This document shows, one piece after another, positions 1 to 8,601 of a DNA stretch of 64,000 bases (its first letter is position 1; each line of letters opens with the position of its first letter). The translations under genes were made by a program, and so were the position numbers. This stretch comes from Acetobacteraceae bacterium H6797 (lineage in GTDB: Bacteria > Pseudomonadota > Alphaproteobacteria > Acetobacterales > Acetobacteraceae): assembly GCA_015223225.1 (NCBI GenBank), contig JADFCQ010000001.1, positions 1 through 64,000 of the forward strand. Reading direction: 5' to 3'. The notes under the pieces were generated by a model that saw only the letters and a list, made by a program, of their open reading frames with translations, did no database searches and was not told where the DNA came from.

Positions 1-416
1 CCACATCGCCGAGGGTGGAACCGGTGCCACGATAGGGGACGGAATGGTGTCCACCTTGGCCAGCCGGTCTTGGTGATCGATCGCGATGGGCGCTACTCGC
101 TGCAGATCTTCAAAGCCGAGCGCCCCCGCTTTGTCGGAGGCGACAAGGCAACTGCGACGGACGCCGAGTACCGCTCAGCCGTGCTGGGATCCAGCACGCA
201 TTATGGAACACTCTCCGTCGATCCGAGCGCGGCACTCTGACCTTCCAGATCGAAGCTGCGTCATTTCCCAATTGGAAAGGTACGAGCCAAACGCGAAGCT
301 ACGAATTCAAGGGAGATGAACTCAGCTATCGCGTGCCGCCCCGTCCGAACGGAGATACGCCTATATCGGTTTGGCAGCGGCTGTCTAAATATCGGCGCCA
401 TCCGACAAGCCGTTGA
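1..416 (+). pseudogene. Lipocalin-like domain protein, frameshifted remnant (5' end outside window)
   Basis: Frame 1 is open from the left edge to a TGA at 238-240 and reads LVIDRDGRYSLQIFKAERPR and, later, SSTHYGTLSVDPSA. The homologous text continues in frame 3 from about 231 as GTLTFQIEAASFPNWKG, then LSYRVPPRPNGDTPISVWQR, and stops at 414-416. These stretches match the C-terminal half of lipocalin-like (Lipocalin_5-type) proteins, where the two parts are contiguous. Loss of one G in a GCGGGC-like stretch at about 229-233 would explain the break. Upstream of codon 20 the reading is poor, so a second lesion or the edge may matter. A sequencing error at a contig end is an alternative to true decay. 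No role is known for this protein. Confidence 0.65.
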
Positions 417-780
417 GACAGCAGGCATTCGGCTGATGGAGGGGGACCGTCTTAGGTCCCATTCCGCCTCACCTTCGGTTCCGGTAAAGGGCCAACCGAT
501 CCGCCGGATCGATGTAACAGATATTGTGCAGTCGGGATGGTGCCACGGCGGACGGGAAGCCATTCCGGAACTGTTGAGCCGCCCCATCCGCGCATGGGCT
601 GGCCACGCCGCAAGGCGCCGCTTCCCGTGGGATGAGAGCGTGCTGGTCAGGTACTGGCATTTGCTGCTTCCTGCATTCTTAAGATCCAAGTTCCTGCCGG
701 CCGTGTTCCCCGCATCGGTCATTCGCTTTCAGCCTCGAACCATCCTCACAGCTCGGAATGGCGTCCTCCGACGCAGCTCG
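417..780. other. Unassigned stretch without a recognisable gene
   Basis: About 360 bases lie between two broken genes. Open frames exist on both strands, but none has a family motif, a convincing ribosome binding site or a protein-like composition. No terminal inverted repeats or transposase motifs were seen. It is probably decayed sequence belonging to the same degraded edge. Confidence 0.4.
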
Positions 781-1412
781 CTAGTCGACCTTGATGCCCG
801 CTTCTTTGATAACGGGCGCCCACATCGCGATCTGGGACTGGATATAATTCGCCGCGAATTCGGGTGCGGTGCTGTCCGGTGGGATCATACTCAGCTCCTC
901 GTAGCGTGCGCGCAGCGTGGGCTTCTTCAGCGCCTCACCGAGCATCGAGCATAGGCTCTGCACGATCGCAGGCGGCATCTTCGCCGGCCCTGCCAAGGCA
1001 TTCCAGGAATCCACGACATAGTCGGGCAGCTGACTGCCGATGGTCGGTGCCTTCGCGGCGGCGATCGGCTGGCGAGAGGAGGTGCCGAGAATGCGAACCT
1101 TGCCCGAGCCGCCTGCGGCAAAGCGACGGCGATACTGTCGAAGACCATGTCGATCCGCCCGCCCAGCATATCGGTCCAGGCGCCGCCGCTGCCCCGATAA
1201 GGCACATGGATCAGCTTCAGCCCAGAGCGTATCCGCAGCAACTCGCCCGCCATATGACCGCTCAGCCCATTGCCCGCGCTGCCAAAGGTCATTTCCTGGT
1301 TCTTCCGCGACAGCAGATCGGCCAGGTCCTTGATTGGGGATTCCGCACGGACGGCGACCACCACAGGCTGGAGGTTCACCAGCGCGATGGGCGAGAAATC
1401 CTTGATGGGATC
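781..1412 (-). pseudogene. Bug/TctC-family solute-binding protein, truncated and frameshifted
   Basis: On the minus strand, from about 1412, the text DPIKDFSPIALVNLQPVVVA, SAGNGLSGHMAGELL and LIHVPYRGSGGAWTDMLGG is the middle of a Bug (TctC) tripartite tricarboxylate binding protein. After ALPQAA (about 1110) the frame is lost. The correct continuation GKVRILGTSSRQPIAAAKAP, then DSWNALAGPAKMPPAIVQSL, lies in another frame and runs to a TAG at 781-783. The first ~110 residues (signal peptide and first lobe) are absent, because the sequence upstream of 1412 does not match. A one-base loss near 1110 explains the frame change. It was probably once part of the neighbouring Bug gene array. Confidence 0.75.
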
Positions 1413-1493
1413 ACATCTGGAGCGACAGGTCACCGACCGCAGACAAAAGCCGAGCCGTCGTAACAGCCCCCGAGACTGCCCCTCCCCCACATG

Positions 1494-2501
1494 CTACTGC
1501 CGTTCGATACCGCCGCTTTCGGCGATGCTGCGCCAGCGCTCTGTCTCGCGCCGCAATAGATCAGCAAAGGCTGCGGGCGGCATGCCGCCGGGAACGGCGC
1601 CGAGGCTTGCCAGGAAGTCTTTCATGTCAGGCGCCGCCAATGCGGCCTGCATCTCCGTGTGGATGCGGGCGATGATGGGCTCGGGCGTGCCTTTGATCGC
1701 CGCGATGCCGTACCAGCTCGAAACGTCGTAGCCCGGCAGCCCTGCCTCGGCGAAAGTCGGCAGGTCGGGGAAGGCGGCGATGCGCTTCTCGCCGCAGATC
1801 GCGAGCGGGCGGATATCGCCGCTCGCCAGGCTGCCGGCAGCCGAGCCGATGGAAATCATCACCATGTCCACATTGCCCGAGAGCACGCCGACAACAGCCT
1901 CGTTGGCGCCACGGAAGGGCACGTGGAACAGCTTGATGCCGGCGGCTTTCTCGAAAGCCATGGTGGCGAAATGCGGCGCGCTGCCATTGCCGCCGGTGCC
2001 GTAGGTGATCTTTTCCGGCTCCCGCTTCGCCGCCGCGATCAGCGCGGCCAGGTCGCGATAGGGCGATTTTCGCGCAACCCCGAGGAACATCGGCGCGAAG
2101 GCGGAGATTGAGATCGGCGTGAAACTGTTCGCGTAGTCGAAAGGCAACTTGCTGAACAGATAGGGCAGCGTGGCGTAGGAATTATCCATCGCGAAAAGCG
2201 TGTAGCCGTCGGGCGCCTGATGCGCGGCCTCGTTCGCGCCGATGGTGCCGGTGGCGCCGCCGCGATTGTCGATCACCACGGCCTGGCCCAGCGCCAGGGA
2301 GAGCTTCTGCCCCATGCGCCGGTTGATCGTGTCCACGCCGCCGCCCGCGGTCCATGGCACGACCAGCCGGATCGGCCGCGCGGGCCAGGCGGGCTGTGCC
2401 AGGGCAGGCCGCGCGAGGGAGAGCGAGGCCGCCGCCAGCGCGCCGATCCCGGCGAGCAGAGGCCGCCTGCCGGCTGGGTTTTGCCCGAATGTTTTTTTCA
2501 T
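1494..2501 (-). CDS. Bug/TctC-family periplasmic solute-binding protein
   Basis: A 335-residue tripartite tricarboxylate transporter (TTT) receptor that should bind a small carboxylate in the periplasm. The start MKKTFGQNP at 2501 precedes a signal peptide with an RRPLLAGIGALAAASLSLA core and a cut after ALA. Family landmarks are RPIRLVVPWTAGGGVDTINR, VVIDNRGGATGTIGANEAA, PDGYTLFAMDNS, KITYGTGGNGSAPHFATMAF and LFHVPFRGANEAVVGVLSG. It is the last gene of a minus-strand run that begins with the enolase-superfamily gene at 5344. Family membership is certain; the ligand is unknown. No TctA or TctB permease gene is in the window, so it must work with a permease encoded elsewhere. Confidence 0.9.
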   Translation of the reverse strand: MKKTFGQNPAGRRPLLAGIGALAAASLSLARPALAQPAWPARPIRLVVPWTAGGGVDTINRRMGQKLSLALGQAVVIDNRGGATGTIGANEAAHQAPDGYTLFAMDNSYATLPYLFSKLPFDYANSFTPISISAFAPMFLGVARKSPYRDLAALIAAAKREPEKITYGTGGNGSAPHFATMAFEKAAGIKLFHVPFRGANEAVVGVLSGNVDMVMISIGSAAGSLASGDIRPLAICGEKRIAAFPDLPTFAEAGLPGYDVSSWYGIAAIKGTPEPIIARIHTEMQAALAAPDMKDFLASLGAVPGGMPPAAFADLLRRETERWRSIAESGGIERQ

Positions 2502-2527
2502 TGTCGCTGCCTCCCGTTGACGATGCC

Positions 2528-3190
2528 TCATCCGCGCAGAGCGCGTGGGGTGATCTTTCGGCCGGCGAGGATCGCGTCGTTCTCAGGCGTCAGCAGGCCG
2601 CAGCCCCCGGCGATGGACCACCACAGGTGGTCCGCGCGCTGGACGATCAGGCATTCCAGGCTGCGGATCAGATGCTCGCCCTCATAGGAATGGCCGAGGG
2701 CGATATGCGCGATTTCTTCCGGCAGGCCGACGGTCAGGCAGATATGCGCGCCATAGACCGGGTGCCGCAGCGAGGGCGAGCCGGTCTGCGAAGGGTCGCC
2801 GGTCCAGCGCGCGCGGTTCGCCGGGTCGAATTCCCAGCACTTGCCGACGTCGTGCAGCAGCCCGCCGGCAATCACCAGGTCGCGGTCGATATCGGCCTCG
2901 GGGAATTCGCCGGCGAAATCGTCGGCGATGGCCAGGGCGATCCGCGTCACGCCCCGCAGATGCGCCGCCTGGTTGCCGCGCTTGAGCCGGAACATGCCGG
3001 GATTGGCCTCGCCCGGCAGGTCACTGATGCGCTCGAAGGCGCTTTCGGCCAGGGCATAGGCCCAGGCCTCGATGCAGCGCTCGCGCAACTGCTGATGGCC
3101 GATCTGCGCGAGTTCGGGCAGGTCCTCCAGCACGCTGTCGCGCAGCGCCTGGGTGATGGGCCGGCGGGGGCGGCTGTCGGGAAAATGCAT
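2528..3190 (-). CDS. HD-domain metal-dependent phosphohydrolase-like protein
   Basis: A 220-residue protein with the HD metal-site signature: His in AAHLRGV, the His-Asp pair in LLHDVGK, His in HPVYGAHI, and a late Asp in QRADHLWW. HD proteins usually hydrolyse phosphomonoesters or phosphodiesters of nucleotides, though some act on other small molecules. The start at 3190 (MHFPDSRPR) lies 5 bases after the stop of the upstream Bug gene. The gene therefore sits inside a run of Bug and catabolic genes and is probably co-transcribed. The substrate is unknown. The placement suggests a role linked to the transported compound rather than to general nucleotide signalling, but that is inference. Confidence 0.75.
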   Translation of the reverse strand: MHFPDSRPRRPITQALRDSVLEDLPELAQIGHQQLRERCIEAWAYALAESAFERISDLPGEANPGMFRLKRGNQAAHLRGVTRIALAIADDFAGEFPEADIDRDLVIAGGLLHDVGKCWEFDPANRARWTGDPSQTGSPSLRHPVYGAHICLTVGLPEEIAHIALGHSYEGEHLIRSLECLIVQRADHLWWSIAGGCGLLTPENDAILAGRKITPRALRG

Positions 3191-3195
3191 GCGGG

Positions 3196-4170
3196 CTACT
3201 CCAATGACGCGCCGGTCTGGCGGACGATCTCGCCCCATTTGTCGATTTCGCTGGAGATGAAAGCGGCATAATCCTGCGGCGTGCCGCCGCCCATGACGTA
3301 GCCGCTGGCGGCGTAGCGCTGCTGGATCGCCGGTTCCTTCATGATCTCGAGCGCGGTCCTGTTGACCGTCCCCACGATCTCCTCCGGCAGGCCGGCCGGC
3401 CCGGACAAGCCCAGCCAGCCGACCGCGGAAAATCCGGGAAAGCCGGATTCCGCGACGGTCGGCGCATCCGGATAGAGCGGGCTGCGCTGCTCGCTGGTGA
3501 CGGCTAGCACGCGCAGCGCGCCGTTGCGCACATGCGGGAGCGGGATATCGACATTGATCATGGCCATCGGCACCTGGCCCGCCAGCAGGTCGGTGATGGC
3601 CGGCGCTGCGCCGCGATAGGGCACATGCAGCAATTCGATCCCCGCCGCGTGCTGCAGCACCGCCATCGCGAGATGGCCGGAGGATCCGGCTCCGGGGCTC
3701 GCGAAGCTCATCGCACCGGGCTTCGCCTTCGCCATGGCGATGAATTCGGCGAAGGTCTTCGCTGGAAAGTTGGGGGCCACGACGATGGCATTGGGCAGCG
3801 AGGCCAGCCGCACGATGTGGCTGAAGCCTGTGCGCGAATCATAGGGGATCTGGCGATACAGCGCGTGGTTCATCGCGTTCTGGCCATTGCCGGAAGCCAG
3901 CAGCATATAGCCATCCGGCGCCGCGCGATTGACCTGGGAGGCGCCGATATTGCCATTGGCGCCAGCGCGGTTGTCGATGACGAAGGGCTGGCCCAGCCGC
4001 TGGGCGAAGGATTGCGCGAAGAGCCGCGTGACGACGTCGTTGCTGCCGCCTGGCGGAAAGGGCACGACGACGGTGACGGGCCGATCGGGCCAGGTGGCGG
4101 CCAGGGCCGGTCGTGCGAGGGCCGCGGCACCGAGCAGCGACAAGAGGGTTCGGCGGCTCGTGTCAGTCAT
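3196..4170 (-). CDS. Bug/TctC-family periplasmic solute-binding protein
   Basis: A 324-residue TTT receptor. It begins MTDTSRRTLLSLLGAAALAR, a twin-arginine-like signal peptide ending ALAA. Landmarks are RPVTVVVPFPPGGSNDVVTR, FVIDNRAGANGNIGASQVNR, PDGYMLLASGNGQN, SFASPGAGSSGHLAM and LLHVPYRGAAPAITDLLAGQ. The gene lies 28 bases downstream of the enolase-superfamily gene and 5 bases upstream of the HD gene, all on the minus strand, so operon membership is likely. A good guess is that it delivers the substrate of the enolase-superfamily enzyme, probably a hydroxy- or sugar acid. The ligand cannot be read from sequence. Confidence 0.9.
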   Translation of the reverse strand: MTDTSRRTLLSLLGAAALARPALAATWPDRPVTVVVPFPPGGSNDVVTRLFAQSFAQRLGQPFVIDNRAGANGNIGASQVNRAAPDGYMLLASGNGQNAMNHALYRQIPYDSRTGFSHIVRLASLPNAIVVAPNFPAKTFAEFIAMAKAKPGAMSFASPGAGSSGHLAMAVLQHAAGIELLHVPYRGAAPAITDLLAGQVPMAMINVDIPLPHVRNGALRVLAVTSEQRSPLYPDAPTVAESGFPGFSAVGWLGLSGPAGLPEEIVGTVNRTALEIMKEPAIQQRYAASGYVMGGGTPQDYAAFISSEIDKWGEIVRQTGASLE

Positions 4171-4198
4171 TTTCTTGTTCCTCCCTTGATCGTTGTCC

Positions 4199-5344
4199 TC
4201 AGACCGCGCAGCGCCAGCTGGCCGTCACCCAGGGCGCGAAGCGCTCCGCCGTCAGGTCGAGGCCGGTGCCTGGCGCGTCCGGGATCGCCATCGTGCCATC
4301 GGGCGAGAGGCCCATACGGCCGGCCATCTCGATCAGCGGATTGTTGGAGATGTCGTATTCCATGAAGGGATAGGGCATCGGCCCGCCGCCGCGCCGCGAG
4401 GCCGTCAGCGCGGCGGCCTGCAAAGCGGCGCGGTGATTCACGATGGTGCCGAAAGCATGCGGCATGATCGGCAGATCATGCGCATCGGCCAGCGCCGCGA
4501 TGCGCAGATAACCCGTGTAGCCGCCGCAGACCGTCAGGTCCGGCTGCAGAATGGAGAAGGTCCGCGCGGCGAGGAAGTCGCGGAAGGATGCGAGGCTGCC
4601 CAGCGCCTCTCCGCCCGAGATCGCGACCGGCACGGCGGCGGCCACCGCCGCATAGCCCTGGATGTCCTCCGGCTGGACGGGCTCCTCGATCCAGAGCAGG
4701 TCAGCCTCCGCCATGCGGCGGCCGGCGTCGATCGCGGCCCCCACGGTATAGCCCTGGTTGATATCGACCATCAGCCCCAGTTCCGGCCCGAAGCGCGTGC
4801 GCAGATCGCGCGCCATGGCGCCGTCAGCCCTGGGGTCGAGCCCGGCGCGCGGCTTGATGGCGCGGAAGCCCTGGCGCAGCGCGGCTTCGACCGCCGCGGG
4901 GTAATGTCCGTAAGGGTCGGCCGCCTCGGCGAGGAAGGGGCCGCTCGCATAGGTCAGCACCTTGTCGCGAAGCGCCCCGCCCAGCATGGCCGCCACGCTG
5001 CGCCCCTGGATGCGCGCGGCGGCGTCATGCAGCGCCATGTCGATGGCCGAGATGGCCATCATCGCCGGCCCGCGCCGGTCATAGGCCAGGTTGGCGACCA
5101 GTTGATGCCAGATGCGCCCGTATTCCAGCGGCGACTGCCCGAGGACGCTCGCCGCCAGCCGCTTCTGGATCAGCGCGCTGGCCGCGAAGGGGGAGGAGAA
5201 GACCTCGCCCCAGCCGGAGACGCCCTGATCCGTCACGATCTCGAGCAGCAGGAAATCCCGCCGGCGAATGAAGGTGCGGGCATTGCCGATGGCCGGCTCA
5301 GGCGCGAAGCCGAGCTCATAGCCCCGGATCTCGGTGACCTGCAT
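4199..5344 (-). CDS. Mandelate racemase/muconate lactonizing enzyme family protein (enolase superfamily)
   Basis: A 381-residue enzyme of the enolase superfamily, which abstracts a proton alpha to a carboxylate with Mg2+ help. The N-terminal capping domain (about 1-125) is followed by the barrel. Metal ligands read as Asp in MVDINQGY, Glu in WIEEPV and Glu in ISGGEAL. A His follows in IMPHAFG. The usual KxK base motif on strand 2 appears as AIKPRAG, so the second Lys is replaced by Arg. It is the first gene of the run 5344 to 1494 and diverges from the LysR gene at 5451 across 106 bases. It probably dehydrates or racemizes a sugar- or hydroxy-acid brought in by the Bug proteins. The exact reaction is not assignable. 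Confidence 0.88.
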   Translation of the reverse strand: MQVTEIRGYELGFAPEPAIGNARTFIRRRDFLLLEIVTDQGVSGWGEVFSSPFAASALIQKRLAASVLGQSPLEYGRIWHQLVANLAYDRRGPAMMAISAIDMALHDAAARIQGRSVAAMLGGALRDKVLTYASGPFLAEAADPYGHYPAAVEAALRQGFRAIKPRAGLDPRADGAMARDLRTRFGPELGLMVDINQGYTVGAAIDAGRRMAEADLLWIEEPVQPEDIQGYAAVAAAVPVAISGGEALGSLASFRDFLAARTFSILQPDLTVCGGYTGYLRIAALADAHDLPIMPHAFGTIVNHRAALQAAALTASRRGGGPMPYPFMEYDISNNPLIEMAGRMGLSPDGTMAIPDAPGTGLDLTAERFAPWVTASWRCAV

Positions 5345-5429
5345 GCGTTTCCTCCACGGCCCCGTTCGGGGGGCTCGTCACGGCCGATCTTGCACGCGGC
5401 GCTCGCATAGACACAAATACGCGCTCCGA

Positions 5430-5448
5430 CTTCATTCATGAGTTGAAG
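5430..5448. promoter_or_regulatory. Candidate LysR-type operator (T-N11-A dyad)
   Basis: The sequence CTTCATTCATGAGTTGAAG contains TTCA-N9-TGAA, the dyad form of the LysR-family T-N11-A box, with an inner TCATGA palindrome. It lies directly in front of the LysR start codon at 5451 and between the two divergent transcription units. It is a natural site for autorepression and for control of the enolase/Bug run. Confidence 0.5.
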
Positions 5449-5450
5449 TT

Positions 5451-6398
5451 ATGCTTCTCTCGGTCCGCGAACTGGAAATCTTCCGCCATGTGATGGAGGC
5501 CGGGGGCATCACCGCCGCTGCCCTTCAGCTCGGCATCACTCAGCCTGCGGTCAGCAAGATGCTGCAGCAGGCGGAAGATCGGCTGGGCTTTCGCCTCTTC
5601 ACCCGCCAGGGCCGACGCCTGCGGCCGACGACGGAGGCCCAGGCGCTCTTCCCCGAGGCGCTGAATGCCTTCGCCGCGCTGGAGGTCGTGCAACGCCTGG
5701 CGGGTGATCTGCGAGATGGGCGGTCCGGCACGCTGAATGTCGCGGTGATCCCGTCGCTGGCGAATAGCGTCGTCCCCCTGGCCGTGCAGCGTTTCCGCGC
5801 CAGCCGGCCGGATGTGGGCGTCATCCTGCACACCGTGACCGCCGGCGAGGTGGTCCGGCTGATCGCCGACCAGCAGGCCGATCTCGGCGCGCTGATCGGC
5901 CCGGTCGGCGGCGCCGACGTAAGGCTGGGGGAGTTATGCGCCACGGAACTCGGCTGCCTGCTGCCGCCCGGGCATCCGCTGCTGGCCAAGCCGGTGCTGG
6001 GGCCGGCGGATCTAGCGGGCCATCCGCTGATTTCCGCAGGCGGCCGATGGCCGCTGGGGGCGCTGCTGACGGCGGCCTTCGCCGACGCCAATATCCCGCT
6101 GAAGATCGCCATCGAGGTGCCGCAGGCGACCGTCTCCGGCGCGCTGGTCCGGGCCGGTGCCGGGATCGCGGTGCTGGATGGCTTCGGATTGATGGGTGCG
6201 CGCGGCAGCGATCTGCTGATCCGGCCCTTCCGGCCCCGGGTGCTCAGCGTGGCGCGGCTACTGCAGCCACGCTATCGGCAGCCATCGCGCCTGGCGCTGG
6301 CGTTCCGCGACGAATTGCTGACGGCGGTGGCTGAAAGCGGCTTCGCCGTCACGCGCCCGCCTGCCGCGAGGTCGGCGCGGCCCAGAGCTGGGCTCTGA
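5451..6398 (+). CDS. LysR-family transcriptional regulator
   Basis: A 315-residue regulator. Residues 1-62 form the winged helix-turn-helix (LEIFRHVMEAGGITAAALQL, then ITQPAVSKMLQQAEDRLGFR). An effector-binding periplasmic-fold domain follows (SGTLNVAVIPSLAN; VPQATVSGALVRAGAGIAVL). It is transcribed away from the enolase-superfamily gene at 5344 with a T-N11-A dyad between them, the standard arrangement for a regulator of the divergent operon. The inducer is probably the substrate or an intermediate of that pathway. The start at 5451 is the first ATG before the HTH; it has only a weak GAAG ribosome site, which overlaps the dyad. Confidence 0.9.
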   Translation: MLLSVRELEIFRHVMEAGGITAAALQLGITQPAVSKMLQQAEDRLGFRLFTRQGRRLRPTTEAQALFPEALNAFAALEVVQRLAGDLRDGRSGTLNVAVIPSLANSVVPLAVQRFRASRPDVGVILHTVTAGEVVRLIADQQADLGALIGPVGGADVRLGELCATELGCLLPPGHPLLAKPVLGPADLAGHPLISAGGRWPLGALLTAAFADANIPLKIAIEVPQATVSGALVRAGAGIAVLDGFGLMGARGSDLLIRPFRPRVLSVARLLQPRYRQPSRLALAFRDELLTAVAESGFAVTRPPAARSARPRAGL

Positions 6399-6569
6399 GC
6401 AAAGCGACGCTGCTTCCGACGGACGATCCTGCCCTCGATCAGCGCGGTGATACGGCCGCACCGACCGCGCCGATTGGGCCTTCGCCCGTGCGCGAAGGCA
6501 GTCCCGCTGCGAAATGTGGTGAACTGACTGTTTGACAGAACCGGAGGGCGCGCCGGTCAGTTTCCCTCA

Positions 6570-7619
6570 TCACCCCTCGCCTGCCGGATGCAGCCGGTAG
6601 ACCCGCGCGGCCGTTCCGCTGAACAACGCCTCCTTCTCGCTGTCCGAAGCACCGGCGGCGAGCCGTTTGAAGGCGTTCCACAGCACCGCATAGCCATAGC
6701 TTCCCTTGTCCACCGGGAAGTTGCTCTCGAACATGCAGCGCCCGGCGCCGAAGGCCTCGATGCAGAACTCGATATAAGGACGCCAGGCCGCCGCCAATTG
6801 CGCCGAGCTGGGGGGCAAAGCCCCTCGCTCGAAGCCGAAGCCGCCCACCCCCATGCCGAGGCCGCCGAGCTTGACCACGACGTTCGCGCATTGCGCGAGT
6901 TGCCGCATCCCCGCGCTCCATGCCGCGAAGACCTCATCCCGCCGCCCGGCATAGGGGCCCGCGCCAAGGGGCCCGCCGGTATGGTCCAGCACCACGGCAA
7001 GCTCCGGCAGCGCGCGCGCCAGGGCGAGCACTTCGTCCAGCTGCGTGTGATAGGCCCAGATATCCAGCGACAGCCCGTATTCGCTCAGACGCCGCGCGCC
7101 ACGGAAGAAGGCGGGTTCCGACAACAGGCCCTTCCGCGGCGGCACCGGGTTGGAGGAGATCTCCGGCGACTCATGCCATGCGGTCTGATTGCGAACCCCG
7201 CGAAAGCGATCCCCGCCGGCACGGAGGTGCTGCTCGAGCAAAGGTGCCACGCCGTCGCCCAGCATCAGGTCCACCATCCCGACGATGCCCGCACAGGCGC
7301 GGATCGGGCCATACAGCCCGCTTGCACTCCGCGCCGCCTCGCCGTTCGCGAATTCCGTCTCGCCGAGCGAGCGCCACTCCTCCGGCCCCTCCGCCCGGTA
7401 CATGGATCGGGCCTGGATATAGACGGTGGCCCGGATGTCATGCCCGCTGCCGGTATCGCGCAGCAGGTCATCGAGCAGGTATCTGGCCCCTGGCCGGTCC
7501 CACAGATGGTGATGCGGGTCGATGATGGGCAGGCCGGGCTCGAGGATTTCCTCCTCGATCTGCGCCAGCCAGTCCTCTCGCACCGCGAGGTGCGGGGAGG
7601 CATGGTTGGAAAGGCTCAT
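6570..7619 (-). CDS. Amidohydrolase family 2 protein (2-pyrone-4,6-dicarboxylate hydrolase-like)
   Basis: A 349-residue metal-dependent hydrolase of the Amidohydro_2 family. The first metal motif is HxH in IIDPHHHLWD (about 32-38). Later landmarks are a His in VVLDHTGGPLG and an Asp in FESNFPVDKGSYG. This is the pattern of 2-pyrone-4,6-dicarboxylate lactonase-like and L-fuconolactonase-like enzymes, which open lactones of carboxylic acids. The start MSLSNHASPHLA at 7619 is 4 bases after the stop of the upstream Bug gene, so it is the last gene of a tight minus-strand operon with two Bug proteins, a 2-hydroxyacid dehydrogenase and an RraA-type aldolase. A lactone of an aromatic- or sugar-derived dicarboxylate is a reasonable substrate guess. 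Confidence 0.85.
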   Translation of the reverse strand: MSLSNHASPHLAVREDWLAQIEEEILEPGLPIIDPHHHLWDRPGARYLLDDLLRDTGSGHDIRATVYIQARSMYRAEGPEEWRSLGETEFANGEAARSASGLYGPIRACAGIVGMVDLMLGDGVAPLLEQHLRAGGDRFRGVRNQTAWHESPEISSNPVPPRKGLLSEPAFFRGARRLSEYGLSLDIWAYHTQLDEVLALARALPELAVVLDHTGGPLGAGPYAGRRDEVFAAWSAGMRQLAQCANVVVKLGGLGMGVGGFGFERGALPPSSAQLAAAWRPYIEFCIEAFGAGRCMFESNFPVDKGSYGYAVLWNAFKRLAAGASDSEKEALFSGTAARVYRLHPAGEG

Positions 7620-7623
7620 GCCG

Positions 7624-8601
7624 CTACTCCAGCCTGATGCCGGCCTCGCGGACGAAGCCCTGCCAGAAGGTGCTCTGCTCGCGGAAGAATTGCGCGAACT
7701 CGGCGGGGCTATTCGGGGTGGCCTGCAGATCGGCAGTGCGCAGCTTTTCCGCCAGCGCCGGATCGCTGACCGCCTCGTTGAGCGCGGCGTTCAGGGCTGC
7801 GACGATCGGCTGCGGCGTGCCCTTAGGCAGGAAGACGCCGTTCCATTCATAGGTCTCGAAGCCCGGAAGCGTGTCGGAAAGCGGCGGCAGGTCCGGCAGC
7901 GCGGAGAGTCGCCCCTTACCGGTATGCGCCATGGCCCGCAGGGCGCCGTCGCGCACGAAAACCGCCGAGACATTGACGTTGCCGAAATAGAGCTGCAGTT
8001 GCCCGGCGATCAGGTCATTCACCGCCGGCGCTCCACCCCTGTAGGGAATGTGGTTGAGCTTCACCCCCGCGGCGCGCGCGAAACGCTCCAGCACCAGATG
8101 CTGCATGGAGCCGTTGCCCGCCGAGCCCGTATCGAGGCCCTGCGGCGTTTCCTTCGCCAGCTTGATCAGCCCCGCCAGGTCCTTCGCCGGGCTGGACGGA
8201 TTGACCAGCACGAGCTGCGGCACCGTGACCGCTCGGAACACCGGCACCAGATCCTTCATCGGATCATAGGGCAGGCGCGGGAAGAGGGCGGGCGTCACCG
8301 AAAGGCCGGTGGCGTCGTAGAGCACGGTATAGCCATCCGGCGTGGCCTGGGCGGCGGCGGCGGCGCCGATGGTGCCAGTCGCCCCGGACCTGTTCTCGAT
8401 GACGAAGGGCTGGCCCAGCTTCATGGAGACCGCGGTGAAGAACAGCCGGGCGGCGACATCCGCCGTGCCCCCCGCCGGATAGGGCACGATCACGCGGACG
8501 GCGCGGTTGGGCCAGCCGCCTGCCGCGGATTGCGCCATGGCCTTGCCGCCAGCCAGCGCGGCGGCGGCCCCGAGAAGGGCCGAGCGACGGCCGAATGTCA
8601 C
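7624..8601 (-). CDS. Bug/TctC-family periplasmic solute-binding protein
   Basis: A 325-residue TTT receptor with signal peptide FGRRSALLGAAAALAGGKAM and a cut after AMA. Landmarks are VRVIVPYPAGGTADVAARLF, FVIENRSGATGTIGAAAAA, PDGYTVLYDATG, TGSAGNGSMQHLVLERF and LNHIPYRGGAPAVNDLIAGQ. The start is taken as GTG at 8601, which overlaps the stop of the upstream Bug gene as GTGA; an in-frame GTG nine bases earlier (8610) is possible. Two Bug genes translated back to back by coupling is unusual, since each normally stands alone. Ligand unknown. Confidence 0.88.
   Translation of the reverse strand: MTFGRRSALLGAAAALAGGKAMAQSAAGGWPNRAVRVIVPYPAGGTADVAARLFFTAVSMKLGQPFVIENRSGATGTIGAAAAAQATPDGYTVLYDATGLSVTPALFPRLPYDPMKDLVPVFRAVTVPQLVLVNPSSPAKDLAGLIKLAKETPQGLDTGSAGNGSMQHLVLERFARAAGVKLNHIPYRGGAPAVNDLIAGQLQLYFGNVNVSAVFVRDGALRAMAHTGKGRLSALPDLPPLSDTLPGFETYEWNGVFLPKGTPQPIVAALNAALNEAVSDPALAEKLRTADLQATPNSPAEFAQFFREQSTFWQGFVREAGIRLE

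Noticed and set aside
417..780. Insertion-sequence remnant between the two pseudogenes
   Set aside because: No inverted repeats, target duplications or transposase motifs could be read.
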